64,000 nucleotides of DNA from Aradus depressus (taxonomy: Eukaryota > Arthropoda > Insecta > Hemiptera > Aradidae): the NCBI GenBank assembly GCA_963662175.1, contig OY759218.1, positions 26,620,051 through 26,684,050 on the forward strand, in the 5' to 3' direction. The translations under genes and the position numbers were made by a program. Positions 1-11,658 of the stretch are shown here, in pieces. Each line of letters starts with the position of its first letter. The stretch's first letter is position 1. The notes beneath the pieces were generated by a model that was not told the origin of the DNA, ran no database searches, and saw only the letters and a program-made list of their open reading frames with translations.

Positions 1-1430
1 TGAGTTTTATTTTGAGTGAAAAAAATATCGCTCAAGTAACAAGTGTTATTTCTGATCTAAACAATTTCGCTCAGAAATAATTATGGCGGGGTGATTTTTG
101 ATTTTTTGACAGAAAATTAAGAATTAATTTTTGAGAGAAATCACAAAATGATTTTTAAAAGCTATAAATAAAAATCAAGTTATGATTTAATTTATCAGTC
201 ATAAAAAATAATTTTCAATTTCAAACTCTGCTCTAAACCCCCTGGTTTTGCTAGATGAGGTTGAAAATAAATAGGTGTCTCATTCTGGCAATTTTGAATC
301 CACATTTCCTAGAATATATTCTTCTGTCTGGGTACTATCATATTCACAGACACACACTCACTCATACACAGACATGACTGTTAAGACTCCTTGTTCTATA
401 TAAAGCTGGGGAAATGAAAAATGGATGCGGAACAAAAGAACTAATTTTTACTAACAACTGAACGTAAGTGACACCCCCAGGTTGATTTTTAATTCCTCTA
501 ATACTTTTAGAACTTAGGCAGCGAAATATAATATACAGGGTGTATCGCAAGCAGATGACAATACTCGGGGGGTGAATGCCCCACTCAAGTACACTAAGAA
601 ACCGGGGTAATAAAAATCCGTTTCAACTTAGTGTAGAAATAAATGAGATTTTAAATTTTTTTACGATAACCACGTTTTTTTAGCAAAATGTCCGTAAATA
701 TCACTTTCTGGTTAAGGTAAAGTGAAATCTGACTACACTGTTGTAATCTACGTTAAAATTCCTAATAGGTGACATATTTTTTGACATGAAAATCGAAAAG
801 ATAGAAATAGGAGGCTAACGTTTATTTCAAAACGAACACCTGTTTAAATTGTTTGGCAAATTTTCAGTTTACCGTAATTTGTTTTCTTTATTCGCTAGGA
901 TGTCCCAAATTCACCAAAAGTTAGCAAAAACATGACTCTTTAAAAATACCTAATGTTGTTCTTCATTGTCGACCATTGCCGGAATGAGACAGCAGAAAAT
1001 ATGAAAAACATGGGTAAACCAAACTTACACAAAGATAGACTTTTTGTAAAATTAAGTAATTCATTATTTTTAAAAAACTGAAATTATTACGTTATTAATT
1101 TTTAGAGATAAAAAAAGTTTTGTACTGAACATTGTGTTGAAAAAATTATAACAATTGCTGAAACAGACCTCCATATTCTCACAATTCTAAGTCTCTCCTA
1201 AGTCCACTCCACTCTACATACAAAAATAACAATGGCACTTCCATTTGAAATTTTATTTTAAATTTCGGTATAACACCAATAATCACAGGCCATAACAGGA
1301 AATGATTTTTTAAATATAGGGTGTCCTATTTTCGAAGGACCACACGCTTTTTCTGTTGGCTTAACTAAACTGATGACATTGAATTTTTTTTTGGGGAACC
1401 TTATGGGATTTATACAGGGTTGCCAGCGAA
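1..1430. other. AT-rich stretch, no gene seen
   Basis: I see no splice-bounded coding segment, RNA gene or recognisable transposon here. Short frames on either strand are chance frames. The sequence is uniformly AT-rich with many T and A runs. Confidence 0.5.
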
Positions 1431-2470
1431 CTTGGATTCACATTGGTTAATTCGACATAGGCAGTATTAGTGAAGGGGGCAAAGCGAGTCATTGCAAGAC
1501 TAATGCCCCAAAGAAATATATAAGTTACACAACTATAATTCTAAAATATAGGAGTTCAGAGCAAAAAGGATTATTATGTTGGGACAATAATCAATCGAAC
1601 CAACAAGTGTGCATGTTTAAGACATTTCTAAAAAGAGGATTGGAGTACAGGAGGGGGATGATAAGGATACCAGGAGGCGCGGAAACGGACGTGAGTAATA
1701 GAGAGCCAGCAACCGGGAAGATGGGAACCAGTCATAGGTCAGTGATTAGACTCCACTAGCAGTTGGGAGTCAGGGATCAGGAGTCAGCTACCAACCGTCT
1801 CTCCAGAGATGACTTGAGTATGCCTTCTGCCCTGAGGAACCTCACATTATCACGGCATCCCACGAAGAAGTCAGGAGCCACACCCTATCCTCCAAATCTT
1901 GGATGGTCAAGATTAGCTGGGGACCGACCTTTACGTCTCCCACCAAAGAGCTCTAAAAGTCTAAGTATCCACACACCATAGTTACTCTTTTGATTAATTG
2001 CACATATGCCCAACACAATTTATAATAAGAAATTATAGTAATTTTAAGACTTCCGTTTCTATATAAGATAAATTTGGCAATATAGTAAAGTAAGCCTCCT
2101 ATAACAATTATGGAAGTTAATTAAATTATACATTTGCACCTGGCCTAATTGGGACGCGACTGGTGAAGACCTCTCGGCTTCCTGCTAGGCCCAGTCTGGT
2201 TCCTCTCCCAGTAGTAGTTTTGAATAATTAAACGTTGAAATATTTCTAATATTCTATTCATCCTAAAAAGCTTGAGGGGATCATCGACCAGGTTGATACG
2301 CCGTTTAAATATGAAAGAACAAGAATGGTTTATGTTTCAGGCCAAGAGAGACGTGGTTGGTCCTCCGATGATGGGACACCCTGCATTCAGAGCAACTTCT
2401 GTTTTCCACCCATCTTCAACACTCACCACGCTCCAAACTTCATAACTCAATATATTTCCTGATTTTACTA
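1430..2470. other. GC-richer block of unknown nature, then AT-rich spacer
   Basis: About 1620-1980 is clearly richer in G and C than its surroundings and holds a 72-codon plus frame (1763-1981) with no recognisable domain. It looks like an old repeat fragment but I cannot assign a family. 2138-2215 is another small GC-richer patch. No gene is supported. Confidence 0.35.
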
Positions 2471-2478
2471 GTTATTTT

Positions 2479-5400
2479 CTAATCGGTTTTGATTTCTCCT
2501 AAATCAATAGTGTTTGGGTCATTCCACAATTCTTCAAAAAATTGCCGCCTTTCTTCATCTTTTTGTCTTCTCGATTTTGCTCCATCCTCCACGGTCAACT
2601 TATCTAAAAAATACAAATGAAAATTTAATAATAAAAAATAAAACAAGACCAGTCAAGAGTGAATCTAGACCATAAAATGCAACTTAAGATACATCTTAAC
2701 TATCTGACCTAAAAACCATTAATTGCAGAGACTTTATTGGTGGCATTTGTATAGAATCAGAGTGCGAAGATGACCTGACATTACTGCGCTTCACTCAATC
2801 GTTTATAATCATAATATTTATATCAGTTAAACCATAACATGATGATTATTTATAAATAATAAAAGATAAATGAATATAAAATTCCTAATACAATAGGTAG
2901 GTACTATTTATATGCTTAATTATAGATATTTTATATTTATTTCTGTAAGATAAATCTTCTCAACAGGACGATATTTCGGTGCGATCACGCGAAATATACG
3001 TAAAAATTTATTTATATGCGTAAATAAAGAAATATTAGTAAAGTAAATAGTGGATAACTCACTTTTGGTTTATATAATAATAATAATATTTACTTCTGTT
3101 AAACCGTAACGGGGTAAAAGTCATAACAATGTATACATCGAGATAGTTTATAAATTAGATAAATAAACAGTTCTTAGACTCTGTCCCAACTAAGACATTA
3201 TTTTCGTGCGTTAAAACCTGTGCAAAACATTCAATAACAAGACTTCGGAATGAGTAAATTCGAATCTTTATGGGTAAATAAAGATTAAAAATGCAACAAA
3301 ATAGAACAATTATAACTAGCTGCACCAACTGTATTTAGAAACCAAAAACAAATCTTTCCAACTTTGAAAACACAAATTTTTACTGTTTTACCTGGATTGT
3401 TGAGTTTTCCAACGTAGAAAATATACTTGAATTTGCTGTCCTCAATAGTAAAACGCTTTATTAATTGATCTTCGAAGTGATTGCGGCTAACCTTCAGTTT
3501 CAACAGCTTCCCGAACTTCAAGCCCGGCAGCTGATTCCTCAACCTCATACGAGACAGCCTGCAAACAACAGTTCTACTAGTCAGTCCAAAAACATAAAAT
3601 CCAAACATTGTCTCTTGGTCACTGCTGGATCGATAATTATAAAAGCGCATAATATTCCAGGTCTCGAGAAGACAATTACAAAGTATAACATTTTGGAGAA
3701 GAGGAATTAAATAGGAAAAACAAGATAAAAGCTATTTTTAAATAACGTTCAGACTCAGGAACCATTTTGAATGTTTCACATTCATTAGAATGAATAACAG
3801 TAGAATGAGACATTGCGCTCATTACACAAGAAAACTCCATTAGGGGAGGGTTATGGAAGAGGGGGGGGGGGGGGGGGGCGAAAATAATGTTTACAATAAA
3901 GCATGAAGTACTGAGAGTAGGCTCAACCAGTCGCATGTCGCTCATCTCAGTGTGAAATTGCAACTGGTCGAAGAGCAGGCTCTGGGGGTTCTCGGAAGAC
4001 CACCGTCGGATTGTAAGAACGCCCCTTACCAACTTGTTCACAGATTAGAGACCAGGTAGGGGTCCGCACCCTTCGCATCTTCTGCAGCCGATTATTGGAT
4101 CAGAATCTCAGATCTCGTGTCCCAGATCATCATACAACGATGACATTAGGTGCCCTTACGACACACAAGGTCTATGTACGTATCCATGCATTTGGCGGTT
4201 ACACCTACTAAATCCCAGTGTTTCGGTTTAGTGAGATATCTCTCTTAATACTCAACCAAATAACATGAAACTTTAATCATTTCTAGGTGAATACCTCATT
4301 AATATATCTTTATAGGTGTCAAAGATTTCTGAGGGGACCCCATAATCCCACTTAACATTCGAATGTACTTGGTATATCATATTTTTTTTGTTTAGAATTT
4401 CGTTTGCTACCAGAGCCCAAATTTTGTATCTTTCATTGGGAGATATTGCATTATATTCTTGCTAGATGACATCCAGAGCCATCCTAAAAAAATTATAATA
4501 AAAAATTATATAACAAATATTTACCAATTGGAATAAATTCCACCACTTATTTTGGAAAACTCCCGTATCCATTTCAGCTCCTGAAAATGTTAAAAATAAT
4601 ATAAATGAAACGTACAGAAAAAAAAAGAAAGAAGACAACAATTTAAAATATTGTGTTAATATTGCATTAAAAAGAAACTACTTTCTTGAAATGATCTGAA
4701 TTAAGTGATCCAATTCTCAAACCAATAGTCGACAGTTCTCAAACCAATAGTCGACAGTTCTCATTTTATACAATAAATACATAATCAAGAAGAAATCCAT
4801 GGGGAAAGAAATAACAGGGCAAAAAAATATATATTCAAGCATTTATAAAAATGATATTCAAGTACATTATAATCAATTCCATTAAGTTTCATTACTTTTA
4901 ATACCAACGTGACAGTAAAAGAAACAACTGTTTTATACATTGTAATTGTCATAGAATGTATATTTGGGTTGGTAATCTTAAATTCTTTGTCGACAAATAA
5001 TTCATTTATAAGATATAATCTACGTGTTTATATATGAATAAATTACTTAAAATTCGATATTCACACCATTGTGTCTTGTAAATAAGTATTACATTAATTC
5101 GAAAAAATACATATATTACTTTTTTCACCTCCCAGATGAATAACCTAAGGCCTCGGCCGGGTTTCGAATCCTCGATATAGAGCTCAATAGACTAGCTAGC
5201 ATGTTACCGGCTCAATATACGTACTTATATATGTATGTGCTTTTTATTTTGAATATTTATAATCGGTATATCATCGTAAATAAATATGATGTCAACTAAC
5301 AAAAACTGTACAAACGTAATAAGTAATAAATAAACTACACAATACATAAAATAAAATACATTTTCTAGGACCGAGCTCATTTGAAACTTACACATATGAA

Positions 5401-6879
5401 TTAATTAATTAATGTAAACTTACTTTATATACTTGCGAGTGGCAGACAAATCTAAACGTAGGGATTACAAATTTATATATTCACAAAACCAGATAGAAAG
5501 GATATTTTCGAAAAACTAAACATTGCTGCTTTTTTTTTTTGAAAAAATTATAACCGAAAAAGGAATTAATTTTCTTAATGCCTTTCCCCAATTTTACAAA
5601 ACTTTTTATTATGTCATATACATTCATTGGTATGAATTTTTAGTTTTTGAATTTATTTTATTGATGTTTGAAAAACTTTTTTTAGAGTATAACGAAAAAT
5701 TTACGACAAGAAAACAGTTAATTCAAACACAACAATTTAAAATATCATGGATGGGGACAGACGAGTTGTTCCTGTCCACCATCTGAGTCACAGGAATAAC
5801 TCGTCTGTCCCCATCCATTGATATTTTAAATTGTTAACGTTTTTACATTGTTTTATTTATTTATTTTAATATAAAATTATTTTATTATTTTTATCAGTGC
5901 CTGATGATGAGGGAAACCTCGAAAGCCGGCTAGCTACTTCTAATAAAAATCTATGAGTCATTCTAAATTTTATTTGACAACCTGTGAAATAATCCCTTCT
6001 CACTACATCAGCCATCTTCATATTATTTTCGATTGTAGATATTCATAGATATAAAAGTTTTAATTATAACTATCAACATTTTTGGTACTTATTAATTAGC
6101 TCGACCACACCTCAATTTCCATTGTTGTAAGCTGTCTAACAGCGATAAGATAAGCGTCTCCTCCTGCTGGAAGGCTTACAAAACAGAAGATCTTCAGGCT
6201 GCGGGTTTTCAGCACTTCACGGTAAACCATAAATATAATTTCGTGGACCCCGACACCGGAGCTAGTACACAACTAGTTGAGCGAATGTGGGGTTCGGCGA
6301 AGTGGAGAAACAAGACATAGGGGTACTGCCCGACAACATCTTGATTCATACTTGTCCGAGTATATGTGGCGTTCAGCAGTGACCCATTCCACGCACTACT
6401 TCGTGACATCGCTGGATTCTCTGCTTCTTTTTGAGTTGTTGACGTTTTTTAAAATTTCGTAAGTTACCCGTATATGATGATGAATGATTTACATAAATAT
6501 TTACCCGTATATACGAGGTGTGGTCGAGCTAATTAACAAGTACCACATTTTTTATGTACATATAAAAGGAAGTCAATCTAATATCAAAAATGAGACTAAC
6601 CTCTGGAACGTATGTGTCTTCGGTAACCTGAATCACTTCGTCAGTTCCGTCAAATGAATGCGTTTCAAAAACGTAAAAATTTTCACATTTGATGAAATAA
6701 TCATCATCTGGAAAAATGAGAGGGCTTTCTTTCATTTTCGGTGTCTTGGAGGAACCTGAACCAGTCTCCAGTAACTCATATTTTTGAATAACATGGATAT
6801 AGATTTCTTTGTTCCAAAAACCCTGTTCAATAGACCTATCAATAACCTTCAAAACAGTTTTTTCACAGTCTTTACACAT
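2479..6879 (-). CDS. Five-exon unrecognised gene with an in-frame TAG in exon 3
   Basis: I do not recognise the product. Exons (minus strand): 6601-6918 (ATG at 6879), 4525-4580, 4295-4483, 3392-3558, 2479-2603. Every boundary has AG/GT sites and the phases chain without error (0, 2, 2, 1), giving 816 coding nucleotides, 272 codons including the final TAG at 2479-2481. The N-terminus is MCKDCEKTVLKVIDR; exon 3 carries NERYKIWALVANEIL and a TYKDILM stretch faintly like a trihelix/Myb-SANT-like DNA-binding fold; exon 4 starts strongly basic; the end is acidic and helical (KDEERRQFFEELW). Codon 119 is a TAG (4462-4464) with convincing coding sequence on both sides, so this is either a pseudogene, a null allele, an assembly error, or read-through (the next codon is CAA). 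Gene structure is well supported; function is not. Confidence 0.72.
5138..5215 (-). repeat. SINE family 1, 5' (tRNA-like) fragment
   Basis: Reverse-strand match to the tRNA-derived head of the SINE at 26495-26846: a box-B-like GATTCGAAACCC followed by the GCCGAGGCCTTAGGT segment. The rest of the element is missing, so this is an old truncated copy. Confidence 0.6.
5731..5835. repeat. Near-perfect hairpin, 45/46-bp arms
   Basis: Left arm 5731-5775 and right arm 5790-5835 are reverse complements with one mismatch and one single-base indel, around a 14-base loop. It sits in the first intron of the minus-strand gene, about 65 bp left of a hammerhead-like core (5901-5930), so the two may be parts of one mobile element. 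Such a small difference between arms means either recent origin or gene-conversion-like repair. Confidence 0.85.
5901..5930 (+). ncRNA. Hammerhead-ribozyme-like core
   Basis: CTGATGA at 5901-5907, then a 4-bp stem II (GAGG/CCTC) closed by a GAAA tetraloop, then GAAA at 5921-5924. This is the canonical hammerhead order. Hammerheads are known in Penelope-like elements and retrozymes. I could not define stems I and III, so self-cleavage is not shown. Confidence 0.55.
6084..6544 (+). mobile_element. Merlin-family DNA transposon, decayed, with exact TSD
   Basis: 461-bp element with 29-bp terminal inverted repeats starting GGTACTT (one mismatch) and an exact 8-bp target duplication ACATTTTT at 6076-6083 and 6545-6552. 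Inside are pieces of a transposase of the IS1016/Merlin type. Ends, TSD length and protein all agree with Merlin. It lies in intron 1 of the minus-strand gene, about 50 bp from the exon 1 donor. Confidence 0.88.
6132..6432 (+). pseudogene. Merlin transposase fragment (ISXO2-like)
   Basis: Reading plus, one frame gives FTVNHKYNFVDPDTGAST then LVERMWGSAKW, the hallmark end of ISXO2-like/Merlin DDE transposases; after a stop the match continues in another frame as RQHLDSYLSEYMWRS. Only the C-terminal part of the catalytic domain remains, with at least one frameshift, so it is inactive. It fills most of the element between the inverted repeats. Confidence 0.82.
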
Positions 6880-7221
6880 TTTTCTTTAAATCAGTTTCAA
6901 TCTTTGTCTATATGAAACCTGAAAACAATACAAAATGTAATCAGAAATAAATTACAAGAGTTTAAAAAATGTAATTTAAATAGCTTAATAAATATAATCC
7001 ACTTAAAAAATGCAATGTTCTCAAGGCTAAGAGGTCACATGTTTTGAATTTTAAATAAAATATTTAATGGGCATGACACCTATGCAATGCAACAATACGA
7101 ATAGAAATTATCGAGTCAGTAATGCCAGGTGTCGAATTTTTAAAAAAACTCATATTTCAGAAACAGCAATTATGTTCAGAGAATCTTATTAGTGCAACTT
7201 AAGACAATAATGAATGAATAC

Positions 7222-7300
7222 CTTCCTGGGTGGTTAAATTGGATTCTCTTGTCAGTTAACTTCGCGCATTTTGACGCGATCTTGCTCAACTCAACATAAA
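7222..7300 (-). other. Possible 5' non-coding exon of the 2.5-6.9 kb gene
   Basis: On the minus strand a good donor (AGGAAG|GTATTC, boundary at 7222) follows a short GC-richer segment. The coding exon at 6918 begins with a clean acceptor, so an upstream non-coding exon is expected, and this is the nearest candidate. The 5' limit is a guess and no promoter motif is clear. Confidence 0.25.
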
Positions 7301-9032
7301 CAGCGTATTTTTGTTTATTTATTTATTATTATCCAAATGGGTATTGCCCAACATGTATTTTGAAAGCACAGCTTTATTGACATTGAGATTAAAACTAATT
7401 TTCAAATCACCATATATATGTACTTCACGCAAACTTCAAATCAGCTACTTAACTTAAAGTTTCTAGCGGAATACATGAAATTGGCTTTCTTATAAATAAT
7501 AGCAATTTATGAATTAAAGTGAAGCTCGAACATCGAATCAAAACATAATTCATACGTTAAAATCTTAAAAGGGTATTTATAACTAATCACGTATTTCGTT
7601 GAATTAGGCATGACGATAAACACAAGTATCATTTCATTGTATTTTCACACTGATATCAAACTTATCATTTGTGAAAGCCGTCTGATTGCTTTTGATAAAT
7701 ATCACGTCGATAAGGTACTAACAACAAATAAGTAAGTCTTCATCAACAAAATTAAAACAAACAGCTATAGAACTGTACTGACATAACTTTTCGGCGTTTT
7801 TAGGCATAGCAAACATTTCTTACTCTACATCATATTAAATTTACAAAAAGAAAAATATAATAATGAAAATATTTTTTTCAATAATAATAACAGATCAACA
7901 AGGTTTTTAAGCAATCTCAACTCATAATTAAGAAAGTTCATAGCTGGGCAACAGGCAAATCATTTCTTGGTATAAGTTATAAATTGTCTGTCATCCAAGC
8001 ATACTTACTTGATAACACGAATGAACAGCTTCTTGAAAAGTTGGTTTATTCTTTGTATTGACAAATTAATTCCTTTAGAAGAATAAAAATGTTTATTACA
8101 AAATTTATAATGACGTCCAAAGTTGTCAAGACCTGTTGTGGAAACTTCATTCGTTGGAGCAGTGTTGACAATCGTTTTCTAACCTTAGTTTTGGTACCAC
8201 CGTCACATTAAACTAACTCTACCAGTGTGTTTTTATTAAATAAAAAGTAATAAATCTAAGTATTATTCTATTACTATAATTGTTTTTACAAGTGCAATAA
8301 TTGTATTCAATAACATTAACAATCCCCCCCCCCCTCCCCCAGATCACACCAGAGATAAGTTTAAATGTTCATTTATCTTTGAAAGTGTATGATTTTTAAA
8401 ACATGTGTATAGGACAATTTTATGTATTAGAATATTGCTTTTAATATGAAAATTATTCAGTATTATTCATTTTAATAGATGAGGTAGTCCCAAAAAATGA
8501 ATTGTAGAACATTCTTTGAGAAGTGGCCAAACTTCCGAAAACTCAGTAATGTTCAAGTTTGGGTAATGACACGTAGAATGTTCTATTTCTACATATATGT
8601 AGAAAAATATGTAATTTTTCAGGGGATTTCGAAAAAACCTCGATGAATCAAAAGATTTTGTCGCTTTCAAAAACATTAGCTCTTCGACATTATAAAACGT
8701 AGACAGGGTATTTTTGATATAGGTAATGAATAGGTAGCTTAGAAAGCCCTCTTTTTAAATCGTAATTTTAGATGAGTAAACGAAAAAACATTGATAACTA
8801 TTTTAAGAATTCTTAATTATGTACACTGTAATTACATATGCTAATTTAAATTATTATTTAATTAATTAATTTGTAGTTCATTTTTATTCTAATTACTACA
8901 TACCTGACTTATTGTTTTGTTGCATATTTGTTTATTATTCTAGTAATGATGTAAAATAAATGTTTGAAAGGAAATAATTGGATTTTTTTATTTTTCCGGT
9001 TTTAACGCGCTTCTTTCCTGTGCCCTAGAGAA

Positions 9033-9056
9033 GAATTATAACGAGGTTTTACTGTA
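9033..9056 (-). repeat. Solo pogo/Tigger-like terminal repeat
   Basis: Reverse complement reads TACAGTAAAACCTCGTTATA, the typical end of pogo/Tigger-type elements, including the TA target. I find no partner end nearby, so this is the edge of an old or truncated element. Confidence 0.5.
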
Positions 9057-9690
9057 ATCTCCATTCCTGTCAGTGAATAACTTATTTTTTAAATTAAGTA
9101 GCAGTCTGCTACTGTATAGGAAAAAAAACAGCTAAAAAATAAGAGATTGATATAATAATAATAAACAACTAATCTGTGGTCAAGTCAACGATCTGGATTC
9201 CAAAATGGCTTTTAACTTGGAAAGTTTGTACAGTTTTTAATTTTAATTTTGAATAGACGAAAATAAAAACAAGCCTTAATGGGTGAGACCTCCAGAGGTC
9301 AGTCCACGAACTTCCTGATTAAGAAAGTTATTGCATTCACTAAAAAATGACAGTAAAAATTAAATTTCTAAATTGTCAATTAATTATAACCATTAGCATA
9401 TCAATTTATAAAATAATATAACAAAAAAAAAACCAACGCTTGTGCAGCGCACATGCGCTTTTGCCTATTGTAAACAAAAACAAATCGAGCGTCATTGTTT
9501 ACTTCAGATCATGGTTTTTATTGCCGCATTCTAAATTTCGTGGAACGAATAAATGTTCGTCTGCAGCTACACCTACCTACATCTCGACACTTATTACAGT
9601 TGATATGTACTATTGTACAGTATTTTGAATAGGCGTTTTAAATTATCTACTCGACAAAAACTAAATTGTTATACCTATCTTCTCCGACCT

Positions 9691-10183
9691 CTCTGGACCT
9701 ATGGCTTACAAATATATGGTACAGCCAAGACTTCAAACATCAAAAGAATATAGATATTTCAATCCAAGACTCTTCGACTGATCACGCAATGCCCACCATA
9801 CGTTAGCAACAAGACTTTACACCGCGACTTGAACATCACATCCATAGACACAACCATTAAACATTTATACCAACGTTTCTACACCAAAATTTACTTACAC
9901 ACCAATCCGTAAGTTCGCAAAATCTTAAGTACAAATTTACCCCACAATCCCCCAAGAAGATTAAAGAGAGTTTGGCATAGAGATCTCCTGTTACGAAGTG
10001 ATGCCATGAGGGTTCACCGCTGGGTGTTTTTCCTCTCTCAAGCCTCTCATGTCATATTTATTTTTATTATTTTATTTTATTTTTATTATTTCTGTATAGT
10101 ACCTACATGTCAGCCCAGCCGCTGGTTGTGCATCTTTTACATAGTTGTGGCTTTAAATAAATAAATACAAAAAAAAAAAAAAA
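9691..10183 (+). mobile_element. Jockey-clade LINE, 5'-truncated 3' end with poly-A
   Basis: In one plus frame the sequence reads LWTYGLQIYGTAK, then, after a stop, SKTLRLITQCPPYVSN and TLHRDLNITS, which is the stretch just downstream of the reverse transcriptase in Jockey-clade ORF2 proteins; RRLKRVWHRDLL follows in another frame. After a 3' UTR the element ends in a 15-A tail at 10169-10183. Everything upstream is missing, as expected for a 5'-truncated insertion. The stop and frame change show it is old and dead. Confidence 0.82.
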
Positions 10184-10502
10184 GCTTACCTTAATGATTG
10201 AATAGCTTAATGATTTTCTGTTCTTTCCTTTTTTATTATCTCATCAATTCATTATCTTCTAAATACTGTATAGTAAATTTTTTTTTGCAATTTAATAATA
10301 AACTTAAGGTTTTTGGTTGAAAAATTTCTCTAAAATGCGATTTTTGCAGGTTAATTTTCAAACCCCCCACCAAAGGTTCAGCCTAGGGGTCTACAGATCC
10401 TAAATACGGCCTTGTACCTCTTATATTGAAAATTTATAGTAAGGAGCTGCAACCTTCTATCAGAGCATATGAGGTTTGAAACTTTATAGTTCTATAATAT
10501 AT

Positions 10503-11178
10503 AACTTCCCCAGATATACAAAGTATGGAGGAAGTTATGCAATTTGCCAGGGATTCGATGTGAATTTTCAAAGGAATTTCATGTTTTCCAACCTCCTGAT
10601 TACAAAAGTGAAAAAAAAATTCTGTCTATCTGCTTTTGTGAGTGTCTGTGAACACGATAACTTCAGATAGAATGAATGCATCGACACGAAATTTTATATG
10701 CGTATCTAATACCCTCTAAGAACGACACCTATTGATTTTCGGCCAAAAGGAAGGGGAAATTAGGGGGAGGCTCAACTCAAAAATAGTAATAACTGCCGGT
10801 GCAATGAATGTATATTTTATGTGTATCCAAAACCCTCTAAGAATGACACATTGATTTTCAGCCAAATCGACCAAATGGAAGGGGAGATTAGGGAGAGTAA
10901 TGGGTTGTAATGAATGTATTGACACGAAATTTCATATTTAAATTCAAACCTCATAAGGATGGCACATAATAATTTTCCGCGAAATCGATTGAAGGGAAGA
11001 GAGGAATCATAGAACTCGAGGGGCTCGACTCAAATACTGTAATAAACGTATCGACAAAACGTTTAGTATGTAGATTCAAAAACCACTATGTGAGTCAAAT
11101 ACTGAGTTTTAGTCCAAACGGTAAATTGGCTTTGGAGGGAGAGTGAAAACATAATTGATTATTTTATGCTGGGGAAGT
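10503..11178 (+). mobile_element. Terminal-inverted-repeat element (family T), full-length copy
   Basis: Bounded by ACTTCCCCAG at the left and CTGGGGAAGT at the right (perfect 10-bp inverted ends). The interior is 3-4 degenerate copies of a unit of roughly 130-180 bp containing CGACACGAAATTT, CACCTATTGATTTTC and AATCGACCAAA. There is no coding capacity. The same family recurs at least ten times in this window in both orientations. I do not know a named family with this structure. Confidence 0.75.
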
Positions 11179-11658
11179 ACATAGCCGGTGATTGACCGAA
11201 GACTTTTTGTTTTTGTTTTGTGAATATTCGCACACAATGTTTATGATATAATTATATAATTTATCTTATATTTAAAAAAGAGATTCACACTTGAAATTGT
11301 AACCTTGTAATGAGAGGGAGGGTGGAGTTATCTGTTCAGCTGTGAGACCATATTTGTACGTGGGACTTGAGCTACCATTAGGAAAATGTCTGTAGGTGTG
11401 GAGAAACAATGCGTGGGTTTTCTTTACCAAACATAGCTGTGTCCATATCTGGCTTAGAATGGGCTGAGTCAAGAAAATATACATTTTCATTGATAATGTT
11501 AATTGTTTTATCTAATGCTAAGTGCTTATATCAAATGACCAAAATATGGTTCATCATGTCCGGTGATCTTAAGGCATCTTTGGGCCAACAGTTGTATTCC
11601 AATAGAAAACCAGTCCTTCGATTGCGGGTTAAAGAATATCGGTAACCACCTTTTAATA
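11179..11658. other. Spacer, no gene seen
   Basis: Overlapping short frames on both strands (11272-11490 minus, 11409-11645 plus) have no recognisable domain or splice context. I see nothing else. Confidence 0.4.

Larger units (their letters stand above)
6920..9690. other. Spacer without recognised gene
   Basis: AT-rich sequence. Apart from the possible 5' exon near 7222 and a pogo/Tigger-like terminal repeat at 9033-9056 I see nothing assignable. The 69-codon minus frame at 8467-8676 has no recognisable domain. A C-rich run lies at 8324-8340. Confidence 0.45.

Noticed and set aside
3676..4041. 121-codon minus frame
   Set aside because: Includes a translated poly-G run and no splice context; it lies in the intron between exons at 3558 and 4295.
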